64,000 bases of DNA from Chryseobacterium sp. OV279 (GTDB taxonomy: Bacteria; Bacteroidota; Bacteroidia; Flavobacteriales; Weeksellaceae), in the NCBI RefSeq assembly GCF_900128945.1, contig NZ_FQUD01000003.1, positions 434,001 through 498,000 of the forward strand, written 5' to 3'. Position numbers and translations under genes: made by a program. The notes beneath the pieces are model-generated. The model had not been told where the DNA came from, ran no database searches, and worked only from the letters and a program-made list of their open reading frames with translations. Below, piece by piece: positions 7,214 to 15,350 of the stretch (position 1 is the first letter of the stretch; each line of letters opens with the position of its first letter).

Positions 7214-9265
7214 TTACTCCCCAAGTTTTGAAAATGAGTCCTGAAAAGTCAATAGGTCCTTTTTCAGTTCGAGATAATACTCATTGAGGATTTTCTGAAA
7301 TTCATTCACGACGGCAAATACGGTTTCAACTTCTGGTTCCTGGTATTTATCATGATTAAAGTAAATGTATGAAGCTTCTAAATATGATTTTAAGATAGAT
7401 CTGCTTTCTTCTGTCAAAGATTCTTTATAATTTGAGTTTTCTATAAAATCATTCAGATTTTTTTTGAAAGAAGCTTCAGCTTTTAACAGTTTGGCTCTAT
7501 GTTTACGGATTTCTTCAAAAGGCAAGGTTACGGTCATAAACTGAAGATATGCAGCAAACTCAGTCAGTGCCTCCTGAAATCTGTCAAATTCTTTGTCTAT
7601 GATTCCAAACTTTTTGTATTTACCCAATAAGATAGATTGGTCATGTTGATCAGCCTTGCTGAAATAATACCGGAAGATATCTTCATCATTTTTTGTAAGC
7701 GCGGTCTTTACTTTTAACAGTTCGCTTTCAAGTTCAGGAATGAGTTTAGTGGCATCTTTGGCCTTGTAAAGATTTTCTCCGTATCTGAATGTTTTAATTT
7801 CTTTAGGATTGGCTTTCAGATAGGCAAGAGTTTGCAGATCACTTTCAATTCCGGCTTTCTCATAAATTAAAGAAACTTTTCGGTCACTGAACAGGTCTTC
7901 ACTGCCCATTATGGGATCGGAATCTTTGATAATCGTTTCAATATTCTCTAAAAGTGGATTGTGAGCTTCATAATATCCGTTGAAATTAGAACTTAGGTAC
8001 TGATAAGGATATTTTTCTATATAAAGCTCAGTGAACTTTTCATTATCTATCACTTCACCCACATTTTTCACCTGATGCAGGGTCAGGTATTTCCGGGTCA
8101 TCACCTCACAGATGTCGTCATATCCTCTGATGATATTTTTTGCCAGTTCATGATTTTCCTGAATATTTCTGGTGGTGTTGTTTCTGATTCTTTCAATTCT
8201 TTTTACGGTATCCGGATGAGAGGCCCACTGATCCTGAATTTCTATTTTTGTTTTATTGTAACGGGTTAAATCTTCTTCGTCTACTTTTGGAAGCCCGTTA
8301 ATATAGGGATGATTGTTTCTTTCACTGAAAATTTCCAGTAAGGAGGTGTGATTTTTATAAAGATTCTTAGGAAGATATTTTTGTTCACTTTGGGTATAAA
8401 AATTAAAGGAATAATGAAAAGCGGAATCACTTAGTTCTATTCTCAATAACGAAGAGATCTGCTCCTCAGGATTGGTGAGAAAAGTCGAAACGGCATCCGC
8501 ATGATATTCCATCTCCCGGCTAAGGGAAGCGTGTTTTTGGAATAAAAAAGATGAAACTTTTTTCAGGATAAACTGAAATACATTGATAAAGCCCACTGAA
8601 ATCGCTCCAAATAAAGTAAAAAACGTATTTCCTGAAAAACTCATGATCATGTTTTCGTATTCTTTATTGTTGTAAACCGTTTCGTACACGATTTTTTGTG
8701 CGTGGTGAACATATCCACCCACTTTCATGCTTCTTTGGGAAAAATGCCCGAATTCATGGGCGAGAATTGTTTTTAATTCGCCGGTGCTTGTAGAATTGAT
8801 CAATCCCAGACCGATGGTAAGATTTTTTCTCACTGGAAAAAACATGCTCCAGAAAATCGAATTATAACTTACACTGGCATTAACATCAGGAGAAAAGAAA
8901 ACCTTTTTCGGAGCTTTTACCTGAGTTTCGGTGACAATGTTATCGATAATACTAAACAATTCCGGCTGCTGCGATCGGGTAATTTCTACCAGATGTCTTG
9001 TGGTGTAGTTGTTTGTTTTGAAGATGAATTTAATCATAAAATAAAAAACAAAAATGCCAATGCTGGCAAGACCCGCGGCAGCTATAAGTGTATAGTAGCT
9101 TATTTTCAATGCAAGAATAGAATACGCTCCGTATCCTAAAAGCACAATGAGAAAGAGGGAAACGGCAATGAGAATAAGATAGACGATAAAAAATATGGAA
9201 ATGGATACAATAGCAGAAGTCAGCTTAGACCTGTAAGCTGCCGACATTTTAGGAAGGTTATTCAT
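7214..9265 (-). CDS. M48 family membrane zinc metalloprotease
   Basis: 683 aa. Two N-terminal hydrophobic segments (about residues 17-46 and 55-83), then the zinc site HEFGH at 170-174 and the downstream glutamate region EMEYHADA, the arrangement of M48 (HtpX/Ste24-like) peptidases. A further membrane segment lies between them (near 210-235). The C-terminal ~400 residues are helical and not recognised. It probably degrades or trims membrane or envelope proteins. It lies 19 bp downstream of an HD hydrolase gene on the same strand and probably forms an operon with it. Confidence 0.9.
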   Translation of the reverse strand: MNNLPKMSAAYRSKLTSAIVSISIFFIVYLILIAVSLFLIVLLGYGAYSILALKISYYTLIAAAGLASIGIFVFYFMIKFIFKTNNYTTRHLVEITRSQQPELFSIIDNIVTETQVKAPKKVFFSPDVNASVSYNSIFWSMFFPVRKNLTIGLGLINSTSTGELKTILAHEFGHFSQRSMKVGGYVHHAQKIVYETVYNNKEYENMIMSFSGNTFFTLFGAISVGFINVFQFILKKVSSFLFQKHASLSREMEYHADAVSTFLTNPEEQISSLLRIELSDSAFHYSFNFYTQSEQKYLPKNLYKNHTSLLEIFSERNNHPYINGLPKVDEEDLTRYNKTKIEIQDQWASHPDTVKRIERIRNNTTRNIQENHELAKNIIRGYDDICEVMTRKYLTLHQVKNVGEVIDNEKFTELYIEKYPYQYLSSNFNGYYEAHNPLLENIETIIKDSDPIMGSEDLFSDRKVSLIYEKAGIESDLQTLAYLKANPKEIKTFRYGENLYKAKDATKLIPELESELLKVKTALTKNDEDIFRYYFSKADQHDQSILLGKYKKFGIIDKEFDRFQEALTEFAAYLQFMTVTLPFEEIRKHRAKLLKAEASFKKNLNDFIENSNYKESLTEESRSILKSYLEASYIYFNHDKYQEPEVETVFAVVNEFQKILNEYYLELKKDLLTFQDSFSKLGE

Positions 9266-9284
9266 TTTTTGTGTTTATGTACTT

Positions 9285-9731
9285 TTAATATTTCTCTATT
9301 AGATAATGATAAGCTTTCAGGTATTTGTTAAATCTTTTGATATCCTTGGGAGTAAGCTCTCTGTTGACTCTTCTAAGGTCCATATTGTCGCGGAGATCAT
9401 TGAGTTTTACAGCGACAGCTAAAGGTGATCTTTCCGTTCTTTTAACGAATTCATCGTAATCCTCTTCGGGATCAAATTTGGTAAGGCAGCTGATGGCAAA
9501 AATAATATATTCGGGAAAACCTTCAGTTCTTAAATACTCCAGACTGAACTCTTCCGGGTGGTCTTCCACTACGTCATGAAGGACCCCGACAATCTTTTCG
9601 TCCATTGTTTTTCCGTATTCCATGACACGCATCACGTGAGCGATGTAGGGAGCATGGTATTTGTCAGTTTGTCCTTTGTGTGCTTTATCAGCTATCTTTA
9701 TGGCTCTGTTGAGCATTTCATCTTTTGTCAT
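9285..9731 (-). CDS. HD-domain phosphohydrolase (SpoT/MESH1-like)
   Basis: 148 aa, a single HD domain. The metal ligands are visible as H32 (YIAHVMRV) and the H52-D53 pair (LHDVVED), followed by a later aspartate in KLNDLRDNMD. The order matches the hydrolase domain of RelA/SpoT and stand-alone MESH1-type enzymes, so (p)ppGpp or another nucleotide is a possible substrate; no synthetase domain is present. It is the first gene of a pair with the M48 protease. A minus-strand TATTTTTG box at 9759-9752 is a likely -7 element. Confidence 0.85.
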   Translation of the reverse strand: MTKDEMLNRAIKIADKAHKGQTDKYHAPYIAHVMRVMEYGKTMDEKIVGVLHDVVEDHPEEFSLEYLRTEGFPEYIIFAISCLTKFDPEEDYDEFVKRTERSPLAVAVKLNDLRDNMDLRRVNRELTPKDIKRFNKYLKAYHYLIEKY

Positions 9732-9756
9732 TTCAAATAGAAAATAGAATACAAAA

Positions 9757-9790
9757 ATAAAAAATGCCTTAAAAAATAAGACATTTTTAT
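9757..9790 (-). terminator. Terminator after the DUF1508 gene
   Basis: Read on the minus strand the stem is ATAAAAATG...CATTTTTTAT with an inner CTTA/TAAG pair, followed by T-rich sequence. It lies 21 bp past the DUF1508 stop and overlaps the promoter region of the HD gene. Confidence 0.6.
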
Positions 9791-9810
9791 TGAGAATATT
9801 TTAAGGAATA

Positions 9811-10146
9811 TTAAATAATGGTTTCATCCTCTACAGAAGCGCCTGGAGCATTGTTTTTTACGGATTCTATCCCGTTATCCATGCCGTTTTCAGATTCGTA
9901 CATCTGGCTGGTTCCTATAACCTGTCCGTTTCCGGCCTTTAAATTGAAATAACAGCGGTCATCTTTTGCTGTATTTCTTTCAAATTTCGAATCGTCCTGA
10001 GAATTGGTGCGTACAGATTCTATTCCGTTTTCACAGGATGGTTTTGAGCTGTATCCCTGACTGGTTAAGATTACTTGTCCGTTTCCGGCTTTCAGATTGA
10101 ATTTGAAGTCACCATCGGTTCTCTTCGAGATAATAAATTTTCCCAT
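9811..10146 (-). CDS. DUF1508 / YegP-family protein, two repeats
   Basis: 111 aa made of two tandem copies of the YegP/DUF1508 unit. Each has the core FNLKAGNGQVI(L/G)TSQ followed by NGIESV, at about residues 15-45 and 66-95. This is a small cytoplasmic family with a compact alpha/beta fold and no settled biochemical role. It lies 36 bp downstream of a small secreted protein gene and may be cotranscribed with it. Confidence 0.9.
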   Translation of the reverse strand: MGKFIISKRTDGDFKFNLKAGNGQVILTSQGYSSKPSCENGIESVRTNSQDDSKFERNTAKDDRCYFNLKAGNGQVIGTSQMYESENGMDNGIESVKNNAPGASVEDETII

Positions 10147-10182
10147 AGTAATTGGTTTTTGTGGTTGGATTAGTTTTTTTAA

Positions 10183-10500
10183 TTATTTGGTAGGCTGTGC
10201 CTTTTTTGTGTCTGGTATTTGTTTTTCGGGAGCTGAACTGTTGAGTGTCCTGTATTTTGAGTCATCCCGTTTGGCTTCTTTTAAAGCCAGATACATCGAT
10301 GTGTCTTTTGGAGTGGCAACAAGCATTTTATACTGCTGTTTAGGATCGGTATGAATCTTTGCCTGTGTTTCCTTAAGGCCTTTAAAATTAAGGATTTTGG
10401 CAGTATCTACCTTTGGAATAATTTGTTTTCTATCTTCTTTCTGCTGGGCGAAAGTCATTGTGCAAAACAATAATAATGAGCATGACAATAATAACTTCAT
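10183..10500 (-). CDS. Small exported protein of unknown function
   Basis: 105 aa from the ATG at 10500, chosen because a signal peptide (MKLLLSCSLLLFCTMTFAQ) starts there; the 7 residues before it would spoil it. The mature part is lysine- and glutamine-rich, charged and probably disordered (QQKEDRKQIIPKVDTAK...). I do not recognise a family. The ORF is supported by the signal peptide, by position upstream of the DUF1508 gene, and by a normal stop before a 36-bp spacer. Confidence 0.7.
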   Translation of the reverse strand: MKLLLSCSLLLFCTMTFAQQKEDRKQIIPKVDTAKILNFKGLKETQAKIHTDPKQQYKMLVATPKDTSMYLALKEAKRDDSKYRTLNSSAPEKQIPDTKKAQPTK

Positions 10501-10591
10501 TTCTATGTCTTTTTTTATCATATTGAAAAAAGTATTGATCTCTGATCAAATTTAATTACTAAAAATAGTAAAAAAATTGAAAAATAGCAAA

Positions 10592-10628
10592 AAAAGCTGC
10601 GCGAAGTCGAAGACTACGCGCAGCTTTT
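10592..10628 (-). terminator. Orphan strong hairpin with terminator form on the minus strand
   Basis: AAAAGCTGCGCG / CGCGCAGCTTTT with an inner AGTC-GAA-GACT stem: 16 pairs and one A/A mismatch. Read on the minus strand it ends in seven T. It lies between two divergent genes, so no known transcript ends here. It could end an unannotated small RNA starting between 10630 and 10800. Confidence 0.6.
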
Positions 10629-10754
10629 CAATACATATGAAAAAATATTGAATAGGTTCATTGATAGCTTTTTATAGTTCTGCTGCTTATTTTAAGACAA
10701 GTGATGTGATTCAATAACGAAATTTTTAGTTGTTTCGGATAAGATAAAAAATAG

Positions 10755-10784
10755 TTGCAGATCTGAAAAAAATCTTTATTTTTG
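10755..10784 (+). promoter_or_regulatory. Promoter of the DUF805 gene
   Basis: TTG at 10755-10757 and TATTTTTG at 10777-10784, 19 bp apart, match the Bacteroidetes consensus. The predicted start near 10791 is about 19 nt before the ATG. Confidence 0.75.
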
Positions 10785-10809
10785 GCCCCTATTAAAAAAA
10801 ACAAAAACT

Positions 10810-11214
10810 ATGAAATGGTACTTAAAAGCATTGAAACAGTATGCTGATTTTACAGGAAGAGCGAGAAGAACCGAGTACTGGATGTACTTATTATTTAACA
10901 CAATCTTCGTAATTATAGCGACGTTATTGGATAATCTTTTGGGATTGAAATTTTATCAGGATATGCCTTATGGATTTATTTATATGGTTTACGCATTGGC
11001 TACTTTTATTCCGGGATTAGCTGTTCTGGTTAGAAGATTACATGATGTGGATAAAAGCGGATGGTGGTTTTTTATCTCTTTGATTCCAATTGTTGGAGCT
11101 ATCTGGTTATTGATCCTTTTATTTACAGAAGGAACTCCGGGAACCAATCAATATGGTGTAAATCCTAAAGAGAATTTCAATGAAATAAATGAAATCGGAC
11201 AAAAACAGATGTAA
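10810..11214 (+). CDS. DUF805 inner membrane protein
   Basis: 134 aa. Opens with KQYADFTGRARRTEYWMYLL, the family hallmark, followed by three or four hydrophobic segments (about residues 28-45, 55-78, 90-110) and the conserved RRLHDVDKSGWW between them. Cytoplasmic membrane; function of the family unknown. It is monocistronic, with its own promoter and a terminator 34 bp after the stop. Confidence 0.92.
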   Translation: MKWYLKALKQYADFTGRARRTEYWMYLLFNTIFVIIATLLDNLLGLKFYQDMPYGFIYMVYALATFIPGLAVLVRRLHDVDKSGWWFFISLIPIVGAIWLLILLFTEGTPGTNQYGVNPKENFNEINEIGQKQM

Positions 11215-11248
11215 TTTCCAAAAGAATTACAACCCATATTAATATAAT

Positions 11249-11274
11249 AAACGCTCCAAAATCTTGGAGCGTTT
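11249..11274. terminator. Hairpin between convergent DUF805 and acyl-CoA dehydrogenase genes
   Basis: Perfect 11-bp stem AAACGCTCCAA / TTGGAGCGTTT with loop AATC. The T-runs are short, but A/T-rich sequence lies on both sides. It sits 22 bp past the minus-strand operon's last stop, so it probably serves both directions. Confidence 0.7.
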
Positions 11275-11296
11275 ACTGTTATATTCAAAATAATGT

Positions 11297-13063
11297 TTAG
11301 TAATTACCTTTAGCAATATACTGGGCTGCAACTTTTTCAGTTAAAGCCACCACATTAGGATGGTTGGTATATTTTGTAAATCTTCTCAGACCTGAAAGCA
11401 TCATTCTCTGCTCGTCACCTTCAGCGAAAGAGATAATTCCTTCTTTAGCGGCTGCAATGACCTTTTCAACTGCTTTATAAAGGTTAAGCTGTGCCATTGC
11501 TGCCTCTACAGAATCAGGAGAGAAATGTTTCTCAGCTCTCAGTACAGCAGATTCTGCCATATAAAGCTGGTTAAGGATCTCAGATGCATTTAATAATAAG
11601 TGTTGTTGCTTTTCGATATCCATCATGAATTTTTGAAGAGCTGCTCCGGAAACCATAAGGAATACTTTCTTAAGGTTAGCGATAATCGCTTTTTCTTCAC
11701 TCATGAATGCTGAATAATCAGGAACATCAAAAGATGGAATTCCCATTAATTCTTTGCTGATCGCCATTGCTGGAGAAAGCAAATCTAATTCTCCTTTCAT
11801 CGCTCTCTTAATTAACATTCCTACGGCTAATAATCTGTTGATCTCATTAGTTCCTTCATAGATTCTTGCGATTCTTGAATCTCTCCATGCCGCTTCCATT
11901 GGCATATCTTCAGAGAATCCCATTCCTCCGTACACCTGGATTCCTTCGTCAGCAGTATGTTGTGTTAAATCTGAAACAAAAACTTTCAGAATAGAAGCTT
12001 CCACCGCAAATTCTTCAACACCTTTCAATTCAGCCTGCTGATGATTCATTCCACCGGCAACCAATTCATTGATTTTGTCTTCAACGTCTTTTGCTGCTCT
12101 GTAAGAACCCGCCTCGGCAACGAAAATTCCTGTTGCCATTTCTGCCAGTTTCTTTCTGATCGCTCCGAAAGTTGAAATAGAAACGCCAAACTGCTTTCTT
12201 TCGTTAGAATATTGAAGAGAGTGGTTTAAGATTCTTCTCTGTCCGTCAAGGTTGGCAGCTGCCAGTTTAATTCTTCCTACATTCAAAGCATTCAAAGCGA
12301 TTTTGAAACCGTTGTTTCTTTCGCCTAAAAGGTTCTCAGCAGGAACTTTCATATCATTAAAGAAAACCTGTCTTGTAGAAGACGAACGGATTCCCAGTTT
12401 ATGTTCTTCTTCACCGAAAGTAAGTCCTTCAGTTCCTTCTTTTTCTACGATGAAACCGGTAATGTTTTTATCATCGTCAATTTTAGCAAATACAATGAAT
12501 ATTTCTGCAAAACCTGCATTGGAGATCCACATTTTCTGTCCGTTGATCACATAATGTTTTCCGTCTTCAGAAAGCTTAGCTCTTGTTTTTCCTGAGTTGG
12601 CATCAGAACCTGCATCAGGCTCAGTAAGACAGTATGCTCCGAATTTTGTCCCTGTAGCCAGATCCGGAAGGTATTTTTTCTTTTGCTCTTCTGTACCGTA
12701 CAATAGGATAGGAAGGGTTCCGATTCCCGTGTGTGCTCCATAAGCCGTAGCTAATGAACCATTTGCTCCTGAACAGTAATCACATGCCAGCATGGTATTC
12801 ACGAAGCCCATTCCAAGACCGCCGTATTCCTCAGGAACAGCAACTCCTAAAAGTCCCATTTCTCCTAACTGACGCATCTTTTCTTCAGTTAAAGCATAAT
12901 CTTTTTTCTCAAATCTTTCTTTTTGAGGAATTACTTCTCTGTCGATAAATTCTTTCGCAGAATCACGAAGCATTTTTTGTTCTTCACTCAGTTCTTCAAG
13001 AGTGAAAATATCATTTGCAGGAATTTCCTTGATCAGGAATTCACCTCCTTTTAATGTAGCCAT
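11297..13063 (-). CDS. Acyl-CoA dehydrogenase (FadE/YusJ-type)
   Basis: 588 aa. FAD-dependent first step of fatty acid beta-oxidation in the cytoplasm. The central domain has the FAD-contact segment YCLTEPDAGSDANSG (about 145-160) and WISNAGFAEIF. The catalytic-base region is RIYEGTNEINRLL. The C-terminal ~150 residues form an extra helical domain, as in the long FadE forms of Bacteroidetes and Bacillus. It is the last gene of the marR-fadN-fadA-fadE-like operon, separated from the thiolase gene by an inserted bS23 gene. Confidence 0.95.
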   Translation of the reverse strand: MATLKGGEFLIKEIPANDIFTLEELSEEQKMLRDSAKEFIDREVIPQKERFEKKDYALTEEKMRQLGEMGLLGVAVPEEYGGLGMGFVNTMLACDYCSGANGSLATAYGAHTGIGTLPILLYGTEEQKKKYLPDLATGTKFGAYCLTEPDAGSDANSGKTRAKLSEDGKHYVINGQKMWISNAGFAEIFIVFAKIDDDKNITGFIVEKEGTEGLTFGEEEHKLGIRSSSTRQVFFNDMKVPAENLLGERNNGFKIALNALNVGRIKLAAANLDGQRRILNHSLQYSNERKQFGVSISTFGAIRKKLAEMATGIFVAEAGSYRAAKDVEDKINELVAGGMNHQQAELKGVEEFAVEASILKVFVSDLTQHTADEGIQVYGGMGFSEDMPMEAAWRDSRIARIYEGTNEINRLLAVGMLIKRAMKGELDLLSPAMAISKELMGIPSFDVPDYSAFMSEEKAIIANLKKVFLMVSGAALQKFMMDIEKQQHLLLNASEILNQLYMAESAVLRAEKHFSPDSVEAAMAQLNLYKAVEKVIAAAKEGIISFAEGDEQRMMLSGLRRFTKYTNHPNVVALTEKVAAQYIAKGNY

Positions 13064-13080
13064 ATGTTTTTTTGTTTTTT

Positions 13081-13115
13081 GATAGATTAAAGAATAAAGA
13101 GAAAAGAATAAAGAC
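13081..13115. repeat. Left inverted repeat beside the bS23 gene
   Basis: A purine-rich 35-bp segment (GATAGATTAAAGAATAAAGA...) that matches the reverse complement of 13477-13513 with a few small gaps. The two copies face each other across the bS23 gene. Confidence 0.55.
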
Positions 13116-13472
13116 TTACAACATTAAGTTTTTTTGAAAGCCCGAGATCATTCTCTGTAATTCTGTGATTTTATTTTCTATAATTTCATTTTTAGATGAC
13201 TCAAAATAATTTCTGTTATTTGATATTATTATTTGAGTCTGCAATTCATAAAGAGAACCAAGACTTATTTCTAAAAAACGATTAAAATCTTTAGTAGAAC
13301 TTCTGCTTGAGCCTTCTGCAATATTTGAAGCAACAGAAACTGCACATCTTCTAAGCTGGGATTTCAATCCGAATTCTTCGCTTTTGGGGAAACTGTCAGT
13401 AACTGTATAAATTTCATCGGCCAGTTCAATAGATAGTTTCCAAATATTGAGGTTTTTGAAATTATGCTTCAT
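13116..13472 (-). CDS. Four-helix bundle protein (bS23 / 23S intervening-sequence protein family)
   Basis: 118 aa, full family length. The hallmarks are visible: FKNLNIWKLSIELADEIY, LRRCAVSVASNIAEGSSR and FNRFLEISLGSLYELQTQI. This family was first found encoded in rRNA intervening sequences and is structurally related to Avd of diversity-generating retroelements. Many chromosomal copies have no known role. No reverse transcriptase or variable repeat is nearby. The gene lies in the joint between fadA and the acyl-CoA dehydrogenase gene, same strand, bounded by an inverted repeat, which suggests insertion as a mobile cassette. Confidence 0.92.
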   Translation of the reverse strand: MKHNFKNLNIWKLSIELADEIYTVTDSFPKSEEFGLKSQLRRCAVSVASNIAEGSSRSSTKDFNRFLEISLGSLYELQTQIIISNNRNYFESSKNEIIENKITELQRMISGFQKNLML

Positions 13473-13476
13473 CTTG

Positions 13477-13513
13477 GTCTTTGCTCTTTATTCTTTGCTC
13501 TTTTAGTCTATTT
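13477..13513. repeat. Right inverted repeat beside the bS23 gene
   Basis: A pyrimidine-rich 37-bp segment (GTCTTTGCTCTTTATTCTTT...), the imperfect reverse complement of 13081-13115. It ends two bases before the thiolase stop codon. Confidence 0.55.
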
Positions 13514-13515
13514 AA

Positions 13516-14694
13516 TTAAAGCAGCTCAAAGATACTTGCTGCTCCCTGTCCCGTACCTACACACATAGAAACCATTCCGTACTTGTTGCCACGTCTTCTC
13601 ATTTCGTCAAGAAGCTGAACGGTTAATTTGGTTCCGGTACATCCAAGCGGGTGTCCAAGAGCGATGGCACCTCCGTTGACGTTAAGGATATCAGGATTTA
13701 ATCCTAATTCCTTTTTGATCGCCACAGACTGTGATGCAAAGGCTTCATTCAATTCAATTAATTCAATATCTTTTAATTCAAGACCGGCCTGTTTTAAAGC
13801 TTTTGGAATCGCATAAATCGGTCCCATACCCATAATTCTAGGCTCAAGACCTGCAGCAGCATATGCTACCAATCTAGCTTCCGGCTCAAGACCTAATTCT
13901 TTTACCATTTCTTCGCTCATTACCATGACAAAGGCAGCTCCGTCACTCATCTGAGATGAGTTTCCGGCCGTTACACTTCCTCCGTTGGCGAATACAGGTC
14001 TCAGTTTAGCAAGACCTTCCAGAGAAGTATCTTTTCTAGGCCCTTCATCTACAGAGAAGTCAAACTTTTTAGACTGCATTTTTTGGTTGTCATCCAGGAA
14101 ATTATATTCTACAGGAATCGAAACGATCTGGCTGGCAAATTTCCCTTCTGCGTTAGCTTTCAAAGCTTTCATATGCGATTCAAAGGCAAACTGATCCTGT
14201 TCTTCTCTTGTAATATTATATTGCTTGGCTACTTCTTCAGCGGTGTAACCCATTCCCCAGTAATAATCAGGGTTTGTTTTTGCGATATCCGTTTCCGGAA
14301 CCGGCTTGTAACCACCCATCGGGATATAAGACATAGATTCTGTACCTCCTGCGATGATACAGTCTGCCATTCCCGCCTGGATTTTTGCAGAAGCAATAGC
14401 AATCGCCTCACTTCCTGATGCGCAATATCTGTTTACAGTAACTCCCGGAACTTTATCGGTATTCAATCCCATTAAAGAAATCAGACGGGCTACATTCAGT
14501 CCCTGTTCTGCTTCCGGCATTGCGTTTCCTACGATAAGGTCGTCAATTCTGTTTTTATCTAATTGTGGTAGCTCAGCCATTAATTTTTCAATAACTGTAG
14601 CGGCCATCACGTCGGGACGAGTAAAGCGAAGGGAGCCTTTAGGCGCTTTTCCTACTGCTGTTCTAAATCCTTTTACTATATATGCTTGTTTCAT
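13516..14694 (-). CDS. fadA: Acetyl-CoA acyltransferase (3-ketoacyl-CoA thiolase, FadA-type)
   Basis: 392 aa. Thiolytic last step of beta-oxidation. The nucleophile is Cys91 in VNRYCASGSEAI. The conserved NGGAIALGHPLGCTG supplies the active-site His, and CVGTGQGAASIFELL at the C terminus carries the second catalytic Cys. Length and motifs are typical of the thiolase superfamily. It lies between the transposase gene and the bS23 gene, which both look inserted; the ancestral order fadN-fadA-fadE is intact around them. Confidence 0.95.
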   Translation of the reverse strand: MKQAYIVKGFRTAVGKAPKGSLRFTRPDVMAATVIEKLMAELPQLDKNRIDDLIVGNAMPEAEQGLNVARLISLMGLNTDKVPGVTVNRYCASGSEAIAIASAKIQAGMADCIIAGGTESMSYIPMGGYKPVPETDIAKTNPDYYWGMGYTAEEVAKQYNITREEQDQFAFESHMKALKANAEGKFASQIVSIPVEYNFLDDNQKMQSKKFDFSVDEGPRKDTSLEGLAKLRPVFANGGSVTAGNSSQMSDGAAFVMVMSEEMVKELGLEPEARLVAYAAAGLEPRIMGMGPIYAIPKALKQAGLELKDIELIELNEAFASQSVAIKKELGLNPDILNVNGGAIALGHPLGCTGTKLTVQLLDEMRRRGNKYGMVSMCVGTGQGAASIFELL

Positions 14695-14726
14695 ATTTTT
14701 TTATTTAATTTATTTTTTGAGAATTT

Positions 14727-14803
14727 GCCTCGTAGAGGTAAACTGTTCATAGCATGTTTGTTTTGATTGTAATTGACGGAGCTCCGTAGGAGCGACCTGT
14801 TAA
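14727..14803. repeat. Two REP-like palindromes, forward orientation
   Basis: Unit a (14727-14753) is GCCTCGTAGAGG followed by a tail ending in CTGTTCATAGC. Unit b (14778-14803) is GGAGCTCCGTAGGAGC followed by GACCTGTTAA. Both share a hairpin around a GTAG core and a CTGTT tail, and both point rightwards. The tail of unit b overlaps the transposase stop codon (14800-14802). Confidence 0.7.
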
Positions 14804-15264
14804 TTTTCAATCCATTCAAATAAATATTTTGAATCATATTCAATTTCAAATTTTTCCATGAAATCCAAATATTCTTCCTTAAATGTTTTCTTTTTATGAT
14901 GTTCCTCCTGATTTAAAATATATTTTACCACAGGATCAACACTGCTTTTAGAATAAGAGAAGGCTCCATATCCTTCCTGCCAATTGAATTTTCCATTGAT
15001 CCATCCTTTTTCATTAATGAATTTTGAAGAGCCCGCTTTAATGTCTCTTACTAAGTCTGAAATAGAAATGGCAGGACTGATACTGACAAGAATATGAACA
15101 TGATCAGGCATTGCAAATACAGCAAATAATTTTTGATTTCTGTTGCTAACAATACCTGTAATAAATTTATGAAGCTCCTCTCTGTTTTCTTTTGAAATCA
15201 GGTTTTGCCGACCTTGAACTGCAAAAACAATTTGTATATAAATTTGTGTATATGTGTTTGCCAT
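14800..15264 (-). CDS. IS200/IS605-like Y1 transposase, RAYT-like by context
   Basis: 154 aa, intact. The HUH motif is H55-V-H57 (MPDHVHILV) and the catalytic tyrosine is Y115 in VKYILNQEEHHKK, the order of IS200/IS605 TnpA enzymes that cut and join single-stranded DNA at hairpins. No TnpB is present. It is enclosed by two palindromes on each side in opposing orientation, the layout described for REP-associated tyrosine transposases. It lies on the coding strand of the beta-oxidation operon between the fadN-like and fadA genes, so the operon reads through it. Confidence 0.9.
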   Translation of the reverse strand: MANTYTQIYIQIVFAVQGRQNLISKENREELHKFITGIVSNRNQKLFAVFAMPDHVHILVSISPAISISDLVRDIKAGSSKFINEKGWINGKFNWQEGYGAFSYSKSSVDPVVKYILNQEEHHKKKTFKEEYLDFMEKFEIEYDSKYLFEWIEN

Positions 15265-15268
15265 CAGA

Positions 15269-15347
15269 TTAACAGGTCGCCTCTACGAGGCTCAACAAAA
15301 TTGATCATTAATTCACAGCTATTAACAGTTCGCTCCTACGGAGCTCC
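15269..15347. repeat. Two REP-like palindromes, reverse orientation
   Basis: Unit c (15269-15293) is the reverse of the GACCTGTTAA-type unit with a CCTC-GTA-GAGG hairpin. Unit d (15318-15347) is the reverse of the GGAGCTCCGTAGGAGC type with a CTGTTAATAGC tail. They mirror units a and b across the transposase gene; unit d ends four bases before the fadN-like stop codon. Confidence 0.7.
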
Positions 15348-15350
15348 CTA

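Noticed and set aside
13116..13472. Diversity-generating retroelement (Avd homologue)
   Set aside because: Only the bS23/Avd fold is present; no reverse transcriptase, template repeat or variable C-type lectin gene.
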